From Sacculina carcini (taxonomy: Eukaryota > Arthropoda > Thecostraca > Sacculinidae), in NCBI GenBank assembly GCA_916048095.2, contig OU696594.1:6103281-6167280 (forward strand): a stretch of 64,000 nt of DNA, written 5' to 3'. The position numbers and the translations under genes were made by a program. The notes under the pieces are model-generated. The model saw only the letters and a program-made list of their open reading frames with translations. It searched no databases and had not been told where the DNA came from. Of this stretch, positions 20,541 through 29,825 are shown piece after piece. Each line of letters begins with the position of its first letter. The first letter of the stretch is position 1.

Positions 20541-20740
20541 CAAGTACACACCTGTCTCACACACTCTACAATCACTCATCTATACACACACAAGTACACA
20601 CCTGTCTCACACACTCTACAATCACTCATCTATACATACACAAGTACACACCTATCTCACACACTCTACAATCACTCATCTATACACACACAAGTACACA
20701 CCTGTCTCACACTCTTCAATCACTCATCTATACATACACA
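20541..20740. repeat. 50-bp minisatellite, four copies
   Basis: The unit begins caagtacacacctgtctcac and repeats at 20541, 20591, 20641 and 20691 with few changes; the last copy is slightly shortened. It is intronic to the NUF2-like gene and has no spacers, so it is not a CRISPR array. Confidence 0.93.
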
Positions 20741-21113
20741 TCGCTGCGCCATTACAATTGAGCCACAGAAAATTAACAGAGAAACATCATATTAGCAAGA
20801 CATATAATACATGATCTATGATAAATGAACGAGTTGGAACGGGAGCAGCGTGAACGCCATATTAACTTCACCACTGTACAATCCTCATGCACCTTGATCA
20901 TCAACAGACAAACAGACAGATAGATAGAAGAGCATAAACACTAATAAAGGAAATGCACACTGGAAAATATATGAGGAAGTATAGAGTGGAACCCGCTCAC
21001 TAACATCCACAACACAATATCAACCTGCAACAATAATTGATACGTTGCAACTGGGATTTAATAGAGAAAAATAACTCAGTTGGCATGAATATGTGCTTGT
21101 TATTTGTGTTAAG

Positions 21114-21179
21114 CTTCTGGAGGAGAAGAAGTCGTTGGAGGAGCAGTTGGTGGATATACGAAGGCTGGTCGAGAAATGA
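21114..21179 (+). CDS. NUF2: NUF2-like terminal exon, possibly chimeric
   Basis: After a tgtgttaag acceptor the frame reads LLEEKKSLEEQLVDIRRLVEK and a TGA, in the phase left by the exon at 20052-20165. The heptad-rich helix suits the end of a coiled-coil protein. From about 21163 the sequence is identical to the antisense of the last ZMIZ exon (near 57260), so the final codons and the stop come from the duplicated ZMIZ segment. Either the original 3' end was replaced or this is an exon-like remnant. Confidence 0.45.
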   Translation, partial: LLEEKKSLEEQLVDIRRLVEK

Positions 21180-21229
21180 CAACAACTTCCATGGGATCAA
21201 CACCACTGTCGCTGTACAACTGCCACATA

Positions 21230-21263
<34 letters not shown>

Positions 21264-21348
21264 CTGCTTGTACGCGTTTGTAAATATATTTGTTTGTGTC
21301 AAAAAAAACAAAAAAACAAAAAAAACACACACACAAGTGTGTGAAATC

Positions 21349-21540
21349 CGGTGTATCTTCTTGCAGTTGCTTAGTTTGAATGAATGTATGTGTGTGTGTG
21401 TTTTGTTTCTACCCGAAATGGCCAGATGTATGACTAATTGTTTGGAATTTGGTGTATCTTCTTGCAGTTGCTTAGTTTGAATGAATGTATGTGTGTGTGT
21501 TTTGTTTCTAGCCGACATGGTCTGATATATGACTAAGTGT
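21349..21540. repeat. Tandem duplication of ~100 bp
   Basis: Two adjacent copies of a unit starting ggtgtatcttcttgcagttg and containing tagtttgaatgaatgtatg, then GT repeats and gttttgtttcta. They differ at several positions. Each contains a splice-acceptor-like ttcttgcag, but no supported exon follows. Confidence 0.85.
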
Positions 21541-22852
21541 TGATATCCGATTGCATCTATTTACAATTGCCGTGACGGGTATCCGAAACACGTTGCAGTA
21601 CATATAAGGGCATGCATAGAGCAGGCAAGAATGTCCATATACATGTGTATAAATTTGATCTTGTATGCAAAGGCATGTATAACTGGGTGTGTATGCGTGT
21701 CGGCGCGTGTAAGTGTGTACGTGCGTGCGTGTATGTGTATGCGTGCCTGAGTGTATGTAAGTGAATATGTGTGCGTGTGTGTATGTACCCAGGTATATAT
21801 TCCATGTGTGTGTGTATGAATATCCTGTATCCTGTTTATTTGTGAATATAAATCTTGTGAATCTATAAATAACAACACAACTCTCATGTAAGTGCCAGCT
21901 CATTTGATGACTGGCACCAAGATTTGTCCGAAAAGAAGCGAACGCTTATCGGACTTTTGTCTAATGATTGTTTTTTTTAATAATATTCGTTAAAAGTTAA
22001 CGTTAGTTAAGTTAGTTAAGTTAATGTTTTTTTTTAATAATATTCGTTAAATACACATGAATATAAATACACACATACACAAAACAACAATGGAGATTAA
22101 GTCAGAAGGGAGTGGAGAATGGAAATGAAAAACAAAACGAAGCAAAGAAGAGCACGCAAAGAGAAAAAGAACGAGGAAGAGAGAGAAAATGAAAGATGAA
22201 TCAGAGAGATGGTGACGATTGATGAAGAAGAGAGGGAGAATACAGCACTTACATCGAGCACATCAGGTCCAGTGTCCTGAACGTCAGAATCACAGATGCC
22301 GACCAGATCCGACGTGTCCAGATTCAGTTGACCGCTCAGTTCTGGCAGTTGGCCGGCCAGTCTAGCTGTGTGCTGACTGTGTTGTAAGTTGGCTATTACG
22401 CCGTCCAGAGGGCTCTCGTCTCGCTGCAAACCTGTCTGTGTGGGCGCCAACGAACCACCTCCTAACAACACACAAACAAACACACAAACACCGATATACA
22501 CAAACACGTATATACACAAACACGTACTGAAAAACAAACACACACACACATAAACATATACATACACAAACACCCACTTACACTTACATCTATATGCATA
22601 CACAAACACAAACACCCAATTACATTCATACACATACACAAACACACACACACACACACACAAATATACATACACAAACACAAACACACACTTACACTCA
22701 TACACAAACACACACACATTAAACACATACATACAGATAGGTAACGTGAAGTATCATATAACAAGTTGTGATAAGAAGACTGAATTATGGATGAACATTG
22801 AACATTATGGATGATTGAACATTGAACATTATGGATTGATGGATTGAACATT

Positions 22853-23060
22853 ATGGATTGTTATCGGATGATGGTTTATTATTTATTGTTATTTATTTAT
22901 TATTTTCTTTCCAACTCTCTTTCTAGACTTTTTTCTCTTCGAACTCTCTTTCTCTCTGAATCTTTTGGGCGCTTCCGGTACATGGGGCCACCTTAGGGTG
23001 GTAATAGTGCTTGCACTCTTCCCATGCTACTGGATTTGCCTGTAATTAATAATAATAATA
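22853..23060 (+). repeat. ATT-tailed interspersed repeat, copy 1
   Basis: About 200 bp with the landmarks ggccaccttagggtggtaat, gcgcttccggtacatggggc and a terminal aataataataataatt tail. Inverted relatives lie at 53316-53535 and, more diverged, 62447-62632. The parental ZMIZ intron at 58.27 kb lacks it, so it inserted after the duplication. No coding potential; it resembles a SINE or the 3' end of a LINE. Confidence 0.75.
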
Positions 23061-24115
23061 ATTAATCAGAAAACATCACCCACCTGTGCCACAGTTTCCC
23101 GGAGTGAGTGGGGTGTGGGGTGCGTGTGAGTTACCCGCCGCCAGCTGGGGTACAGGTGGGGCGGTGACAGCAGAACTCATCACAGACCGACCACATGTCA
23201 TACCACCCATCTATCATACACACACACACACACACACACAGATAGAGACGCTTGCACATATTCACACTTCATTCAAGAACAAAATATTGTGAATGATGCA
23301 TTGTATGTATGTGTATATGTATGTTTATGTGTGTGTATGTGTGTATGTACCGTCTCCTGCATGCTCTTTTCCATGGCGGCGAGAGGATGCAGAGCAGAGG
23401 AGCCGACATTCGAGGCAGAGGGTGTGAGTGGGAGAGAGGATGTGTTGATGATGTTGTTAGTGGCAGATGCATGGAGAGGTGTGTTCTTCAGGTCGGTCTG
23501 TGCAACACTGACATGACTGGCTGTCGTGGACTCTGCCGAGGCGACACTAGCGCCACCAACGGCTGACAGAGGAGTTAAGGGCGCAGAATGATGTGAAGCA
23601 TTACCTGGCATCAGTGAGCCATTGTTTATACCTGCCAGTACATAATCAATCAATTTAGCATTCAATCAGCCAATTAATCAATCAATCAATCAATTATTCA
23701 ATCAATCGATAAATAAACCAATAAATTCACCATTTGGATAAATAAACCCAATAATCAATTAATTTATAAATACACCAATTAATTGGCCAAACAATCGATG
23801 CGCATATACAATTAATCAATTAATCCATAAATAAACCAATTAATCGATAAATCAACCAATTAATCAATCAATCACTCGATAAATACACCAATTAATCAAT
23901 CAGTCAATTGATTAATAAATCAATGAATCATTCAATCGATTGATAAATATACCAATTAATTAATTAATCAATCCATTGAATAATAAATCGATTAATCAAT
24001 CATTAAATTAATCAATCAATTGATGGATTATTCATTTGAAATATAAATGATATTTTCAATAAATGATATTTAAATGAAAATGTATTTAAATATATAAAAT
24101 ATACCAATATTATGT

Positions 24116-24355
24116 ATGTATGTCAGTGTGTCAGTGTATCAGTGTGTCAGTGTGTCAGTGTGTCAGTGTGTCAGTGTGTCAGTGTGTCAGTGTGTCAGTG
24201 TGTCAGTGTGTCAGTGTGTCATTGTGTCAGTGTGTCAGTGTGTCAGTGTGTCAGTGTGTCAGTGTGTCAGTGTATCATTGTGTCAGTGTGTCAGTGTGTC
24301 ATTGTGTCAGTGTATCAGTGTATTAGTGTGTCAGTGTGTCAGTGTGTCAGTGTGT
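24116..24355. repeat. TGTCAGTG satellite in the ZMIZ duplicate
   Basis: Repeated tgtcagtg units, about 240 bp. The same intron of the parental ZMIZ gene holds a 900-bp version (59330-60238), so the array has changed length about fourfold since the duplication. Confidence 0.92.
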
Positions 24356-24639
24356 GTTTACTGACTGTTCATATCGGGAGGACAGTAGGGAGAGACACTC
24401 TGCATATTATCCCAGGTGGCCATTGAAGGCAGGGTCATTGAACCAGGACTGGAGGCTTTCACTCTCTGTTGTTGTTGTTGTTGTTGTTGTTGCTGTTGAT
24501 GTTGTTGATGTTGTTTGCTGTTGCTATTCACGCCGGTGCTCGCTTCAGTAACACTCACCTCGTCCTCAACCTAACACATACACACACAAGCATATAGATT
24601 AAGAATCTTGTAAGAGCAGCGTTTTTCAAATGCATAAGA

Positions 24640-25062
24640 TTGTCAGCATAGTCAGGATAATAAAAACCTCTCATATCATCTCACATCGAAAGTAATGACC
24701 CAACTACAACCCGTCAAGTATTATATAGCATTCGCCAAGTTGTCAAAAGGCTGCTCAAGTGACAGCTACGACAGAAGTCGAAGCTTATGAACACACAAAG
24801 GTGTGTCCCGTGCAGCTCACTACCACCGCAGAACCGACCCTCTCCACGCTATGACGCCACAAGAACGGAGGACGTATTAGAGAGGACCACCTCCCCAGAA
24901 TGAATGGCACAACACATGACTGATATTTGGTACCATTTACTGCTGGGTGGACAGGAGCTGTTGAATTATAGAATTCGCCGAATGAAGTTCTCCTCCACCG
25001 TGATTTGAACCACGGACCTCCCGCTGGTGAGGTGGGTATGCTACCACTTCACCACGGAGTAC
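24640..25062 (-). repeat. tRNA-headed SINE
   Basis: On the minus strand it starts with a tRNA-like module from about 25062 to 25000: an A-box-like tggtgaagtggtagc, an anticodon-like arm with loop CTCACCA, and a T arm (ccgtg-gttcaaat-cacgg) containing a B-box-like ggttcaaatca. A body of about 350 bp follows (tggtaccaaatatcagtcat, then cgtcatagcgtggagagggt). A second copy at 60540-60905 lacks the 5' half of the tRNA head. The acceptor and anticodon stems have mismatches, so it is not a functional tRNA. Confidence 0.65.
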
Positions 25063-25479
25063 AACAAAGCATCAGTTCATCCGCATATTTAATTGTGATT
25101 AGAATATTTTCAACTGTGATCAGAGTGGGTTGACGTTGTATCTTTCATAGCTGTATGTATAAACCATTGTTGTGTGTTGGCTCTGTGAAACAACTTGTGA
25201 CAATGTGAACTAATTCTTTTTAAAACGCTAGTTTGGCCGTCGGTACCAAGCAGAAAATAGTGCAGGGTTCTTGACCAGGGATGCGAGACTGGTTCCTAGG
25301 GGGTGCGAAGATTCCCGGGTTTTTTAAAAACATATTATATGTTTAACCTATGCATTATATTTTTCCTGAAAAACGTAATTTTGCTTAATCCTCTTAGAGG
25401 AGATTGTATAAATGAATTTTTAATAAAAAGTTTTGTTATTACGTCGTTTGTATTTTTATATTTTCCTATACAACTATGC

Positions 25480-25625
25480 TGTTTTCGTATGCAACAACAA
25501 TTCGTATGCTGAGACGTTCCGGGAGGGAAAGGCGACCTCCTCAACGGTATTGCTGTAGTTGAGAGACAACATGGACAGTGTTGTCTGGGCGGAGTGTTAG
25601 TGTATTAGTGTTGGCCTTTGTTTGA
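25480..25625 (+). pseudogene. Possible pol C-terminal remnant of an old LTR element
   Basis: A short frame reads LRRSGRERRPPQRYCCS and a stop. It matches in style the basic RSGR-x-R-x-P-x-R-Y tail that ends Gypsy Pol proteins, as in the other elements here. About 30 bp downstream a tgttgtctgggcgg could be an LTR start. No other domain is left. Weak evidence. Confidence 0.3.
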
Positions 25626-25803
25626 GCGGCACTGTTTAATTGATGTCTTGTGTGTATGTGTGCGTGCGCTGTGTGTATGCGCGTGTGTTCACAACTGTAG
25701 AAGAGGGTGTATGTGCGTGTGCGTGTTCATGGTTCATGTTACGCCTATTGGGTGTTTATGGAACGGCTTGATTGGTGGATGTGTGTGTTTGTGTGTGTGT
25801 GTT

Positions 25804-25842
<39 letters not shown>

Positions 25843-26154
25843 GGAAGTGATTGTGAATATTTGTGGCATTGGTGTTCGGGATTTCTGGTGGATCGCAGGT
25901 ATTTAGTTCTGTGCTGCTCTTTGGTGTAATAATATAGCGTTGATTTTTATTTGCTGTTCGTACAATATGCTAACGGAGGAATATATCTCCCTATGTTAAT
26001 CTATCTTCCAATTTATTATTCAATTCTCGTGCGAATTTCGCCAATGATCTCGCAGTTTTGTCAGCTTTGTCAGTTTTCCCAGTTCAGTCAGTTGTACATG
26101 GCTAGATATAATACTATTGTGTATGTGTGTGTGTGTGTGGGGGGGAAGGACACG

Positions 26155-26423
26155 GTGTATGAAATAGTACAGCAGCATTTACGACGTCGTGCCAGTGTGG
26201 AGCTCAGTACCGCCTCATTACTGCACAGAAGCAGGTCTCCCGGATCACCCATGATGTCCTCCAATAACGGCTCTGTCTCTTCTTCTTCTTCGTCCGGCAC
26301 GTTGCCTCGTGGCAGCTTGACAGAGGCGGTGGTGGGAAGTCTGCCTCGTTCCGGTCCTCGTTCACTGATGTCCGCCTCTCAACGAGATGATGCCGAGAAT
26401 CTCAATCCTGATGAATTGTACCG
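26155..26423 (+). CDS. CLASP: CLASP, Ser-rich linker exon
   Basis: It encodes a Ser/Arg/Pro-rich stretch (VQQHLRRRASVELSTAS, SRSPGSPMMSSNNGS, GTLPRGSLTEA) ending AENLNPDELYR. In CLASP proteins the disordered, microtubule-binding Ser/Arg-rich region ends with a similar NP(D/E)(D/E)xY segment before the C-terminal HEAT/TOG-like domain. The donor gtgtgt leaves two codon bases (CG), completed by the next exon. The acceptor is uncertain within about 20 bp. The upstream TOG-domain exons of CLASP are not visible in this window. Confidence 0.62.
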
Positions 26424-26445
26424 GTGTGTTTCTCACATACTCTAT

Positions 26446-27352
26446 CCTTATATATATCTCTATCTCTCTTTGTTTCTCAGCTTCGCACAGCGATTATCTC
26501 CGGCAAACAAATTTTAATTTTAATTATAAATTTTAATATAATTTTAATTCAATTTTAACATTAAAATTTTAATTTTAATTTTTTAATTAAAAAATTACAC
26601 AATAGTATAATTTTTATAGCTGTACCATTGCTGATTTATGAGGTATGGATAGCGGAATATTGACCAAAATATTCACGTTTTTGTGTGCTAATTTTGCCTT
26701 TTTGACTTTGTCATTTACACTTCACACCGCCGTAACTTTTGTTTAATACACTTGAAAATTTTAATTATACCGCGTTGTAGCAAACAAAATTCCCAGCATG
26801 ATGGTATTATTTATTTAAATGTGTGATGATTAGCTTTTGAGAAATAGAGGAAAAAGTATAGAAAATCGGACGCGTGGAGTTTAAATAAAATTTTGAATGT
26901 ATATTGAATTTTTTTCCATTTTATATGTTTTATATTTAATTTTTGGGTATAAACTATAGTTTGTTGAGTAGAACAGAAAATTTTCTACACAGTGGTATAA
27001 TTTGTATAGTTGTACCATTGCTGGTTTAGGAGGAGTAGTCTTCAGAAAATTGACCAAAATTTTCGCATTTTTCAGGGTTCATTTTGTCTTTTCACCGCTA
27101 TTAATTTTGGCTTCATTTTGTCTTTTCACCGCTAAAATTAAAAATTCAACCTACAGTGTAGACAAAAAAATTCCAACATGAAGGTATACATTTTTTGCGG
27201 GTACGCCAAGTGATGGCCGAGAAGCAGCTCATAGAAAATGAACCAAGGAGGGTGGGACAAACACACACACACACACACAGAGGATCTCTTTTATATATAT
27301 AGATATCTCTATCTCTCTGTTTCTCAGTTTCGCACAGCGATTATCTCCAACA
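26446..27352. repeat. AT-rich insertion flanked by ~60-bp imperfect direct repeats
   Basis: The flanks share tatctctatctctctgtttc-type sequence followed by cgcacagcgattatctcc (near 26450-26510 and 27295-27350). Inside, two related blocks about 385 bp apart contain tgtaccattgctg and attgaccaaaat. No coding sequence. It looks like a decayed non-coding transposon or duplicated repeat in a CLASP intron. Confidence 0.55.
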
Positions 27353-27504
27353 AACACACACATTAACAGTAATAATAACTACAGACTATGATTGTGTATG
27401 TGTGTGCTTGTGTTTAATTGTTTATATAAGTGTGTATGTTTGTGTATGTTCAACTGTGTGTGTGTTTGTGTGTGTGTGTGTGAACCGCTCTCCCCTTCTA
27501 CCAG

Positions 27505-27792
27505 TACCACTGGTACCGGTCAATTAACTGCCTGTCTCGAGCGGTTCTCACTGAACGACCCTGCCACCGCCGCTGCTAGCACGTGTGATAATTCACGTGC
27601 CAGCGAGTGTGGCCAGGAGGTGTTCGCTTCAGTGTTGGCTGACCTCAACAGTAACACTTATCAACAGCCAGGTAGCAATGGAGATGATAAGCAAACGTAT
27701 GAGAGCAGACAGCAGAGTAAGAGAGCAGCTCTGCAGTGTGTCAGCAGATTGGCTCGTCACGCGCCCGCATATCTCTGGCAGCAACATTTCGA
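27505..27792 (+). CDS. CLASP: CLASP C-terminal domain, exon Q copy 1
   Basis: It follows a cccttctaccag acceptor; its first T completes the CG left by the previous exon. The frame runs GTGQLTACLERFSLNDP, a variable acidic linker, then QQSKRAALQCVSRLARH and APAYLWQQHF. This corresponds to the start of the CLASP C-terminal HEAT domain (repeat with a W-x-x-H-F end), which binds CLIPs and cortical partners. It ends with two codon bases (GA) before gtgtgt. It is the first of three tandem versions of this exon and has the native upstream sequence. Confidence 0.75.
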
Positions 27793-28085
27793 GTGTGTAT
27801 ATCCCGCCGCGGGCTCAAGCACACTTCCTCTCTCCCTCACACACTCACACACACTCACACACTACTGTCAACAGCGACTGATTCACTGGCTAACAAATAA
27901 ATATGATTTATAATCTCGTGACTTATATTCTCGAGAACTTCATATAAGAAATTTCAGTATTTTTATTTTTGCTATATATTTTTGCAGTAGTGTGTTTGTG
28001 TATGTATGTGTGCGTGTGCATGTATCTTGCGTATCTGTGTGTGTGTGCGTATCTGTATATGTGTGTGTGTGTTTGTCACGTGCAG

Positions 28086-28353
28086 GGCGTTGTTTAACCG
28101 TGTTCTCGACCAGTTGGTTGATGTTACTGGTGGTGGCGATGGTACACTTCAGAGCAGTAACAGTATCAGTGTACGTGAGGCCAGTCTGTCAACCCTCACT
28201 GAAATGTTGCGTCGAGATTGTGTGGCTCCCTTGTTCCAGCCATTTGCCGAGATGTTGTTCCTGCGAGTGCTGGACACGCAGCGCGACAAGGACCTTTGTC
28301 GAGCAGGAGAAGAGTGTGCCGCCGTGGCTGCAGTCACCCTGCCTCCCGATACT
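28086..28353 (+). CDS. CLASP: CLASP C-terminal domain, exon R copy 1
   Basis: It follows a tcacgtgcag acceptor and starts with the one base needed to complete the split codon. It encodes ALFNRVLDQLVDVTGGGD, ASLSTLTEMLRRDCVAPL, LRVLDTQRDKDLCRAGEE and CAAVAAVTLPPDT. The pattern L-x-x-L-x-T-x-R-D-K-D-x-x-R-x-(A/G)-E-E matches a CLASP HEAT repeat (…HKDPHKEVVRSAEEAA in vertebrates). It ends on a codon boundary at a gtaaca donor. Confidence 0.8.
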
Positions 28354-28777
28354 GTAACACCCCTCTCTCTCTATCACCTCTCTTCCATTCATTTGTAATG
28401 TCATTTGTTTTTTGTTTGCCATTTTTCACATATTTTCTTCGTGTTGCATTGTAGCTGTGTTCTTACCTATTCTGTTATTTGTGTCTTTCTTGTGTGCATT
28501 TCTCTATCTCTCTTCCGCTCTCTCTTTCGCTCTCGTTCGCTGCATTCACTGTGATTTTTCTAGTTGTTTGTCGCTTGTTCATTTTCTCTCTCCTTACCCT
28601 CATGCTTCCTACTGTGTTCACCTACAACTTCATCTTTCTCTCTTTCTCGCTATTCTCGCTGTGCGTTCTCTCGAAATTCATTCATTCACTTCTTTCGTGT
28701 ATATGTGTATGTATGTATGTGTGTTTGTGTGTGTCAATTACACCATCATAATGCTGTGATGATGGTGCGCGAGATAG

Positions 28778-28924
28778 GTGGTGCGCGTGTTGAACCCGCT
28801 CATGAAGGGGGCCGAGTTTCCCGTAGACGTTGCTGCCATCAAGGCTCTCAAAAGAATGGTGGAACATATCAGCGCCGACACTTTGGTGTCATATCTGCCC
28901 TCCATCATGCCCAATCTGATCAAG
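28778..28924 (+). CDS. CLASP: CLASP C-terminal domain, exon S copy 1
   Basis: A 147-bp exon of 49 whole codons between a gcgagatag acceptor and a gtaaca donor. It reads VVRVLNPLMKGAEFPVDV, AAIKALKRMVEHISADTL, VSYLPSIMPNLIK. It aligns closely with the CLASP segment VLCPIIQ-x-A-(D/E)-(Y/F)-P-(I/V), AAIK, and LLPEIMPGLIQ. Both ends are phase 0, so it joins either a normal last exon or the duplicated fusion exon without a frame change. Confidence 0.85.
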
Positions 28925-29159
28925 GTAACACCACACCCCTCTCTCTGTGTATGTCTATCTGTACGTGTGCGTGTCTGTGTTATCCAACATTGGCTTGCCT
29001 TTGAACCTTTCTTTGAAGCGAATATCAGAAGACAGCGAGGAACAGCAGATCGAATGTAAGATAGGAGAAATTGCAAGTTATGAAACAGAAATATGCATAT
29101 AAATAACCATACATCCATACATTCACAAAATGAACGAGCTTGTGTGTGTGTGTGTCGTC

Positions 29160-29584
29160 AACATCCCGGATGTCGAGGTTATTGTTCCTACTCCAACAAT
29201 TCAGCCAAAGGTGACAGTTACCAACATACCAGACGATTCGAGAGTCTTCTCAGTACCCTCCGGTCGAAGAACCCTTCCCTGTCTTCTGCTTCAACATCTG
29301 AACTCAAGGTGCTCTTCATCGCGAGATCCCGTGCTGGAGCCCGACTTGCTGTACTATCTGTCTTTCCTGCTGTACGGGAAGCAATACGACTCTTGGGCGA
29401 TCGCCTCTTTGATGATCTCTGCTCGTGCCCAGTCTACAACCGGTTTTGGGTCGCGCGCTGTCAAGGATGCACAGGACTCGGACACAAGACCAGCCGATGC
29501 TTCCCCAGCAATCCGGAATGCTGTGGGCACTGCGCTGGAGCCCATCGCTCGTTGAACTGTCCCGATCATTCGGCTCGCTGTTGA
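29160..29584 (+). pseudogene. LINE ORF1 remnant with CCHC knuckles, copy A
   Basis: The frame ends with zinc knuckles: CQGCTGLGHKTSRC and CCGHCAGAHRSLNC, typical of CR1/jockey ORF1 RNA-binding proteins. The upstream part (FIARSRAGARLAVLSVFP) has no start codon belonging to the element, and another frame also looks protein-like, so at least one frameshift is likely. Copy B (37650-38074) is nearly identical. Confidence 0.7.
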
Positions 29585-29825
29585 GCCAACTGCAAAAGAG
29601 CGGGTCGTCCTCACGATCACTCCTCTTTCTCCTCTGACTGTCCGTCTTTGACTGGCCGTTCGGCACTCGCTGCGTACTAGGACACAACAGTACTCTCTTC
29701 CTGACTCTTCGCCTCAAAGTGCGCCGCCTCTGACTATACTCTCTGATTCCTCGTCCAGTACTCAATGACTATCTTCACTCGTCGTCTCATCTGCTCCTGC
29801 TTGCGTTGTACTAAGCTCCTCGTCT

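Larger units (their letters stand above)
21163..25475 (-). pseudogene. Partial ZMIZ duplicate (last five exons), frameshifted
   Basis: A segmental copy of about 57260-61077. Exon equivalents are 24366-24570, 23351-23631, 23084-23210, 22253-22461 and a broken last exon near 21163-21230. Four exons keep the length and frame of the parent, apart from a polyglutamine run 12 bp longer. The last exon has a one-base insertion (aacaacttcc against aacaactcc), which shifts the frame, and it is cut off before the normal stop. The SP-RING exons are absent. Flanking introns, a satellite and a SINE were copied too. A repeat at about 22853-23060 entered afterwards. Confidence 0.85.

Noticed and set aside
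20541..20740. Regular 50-bp repeats as a CRISPR array
   Set aside because: The units abut with no unique spacers, and the genome is animal.
22097..22732. A 211-codon minus-strand gene over the ZMIZ duplicate
   Set aside because: Only the central 209 bp is an exon copy; the rest is CA-rich intron read through.
25000..25062. Functional tRNA gene (anticodon-like CAC)
   Set aside because: Mismatches in acceptor and anticodon stems, fused to a SINE body, and a second copy is truncated.
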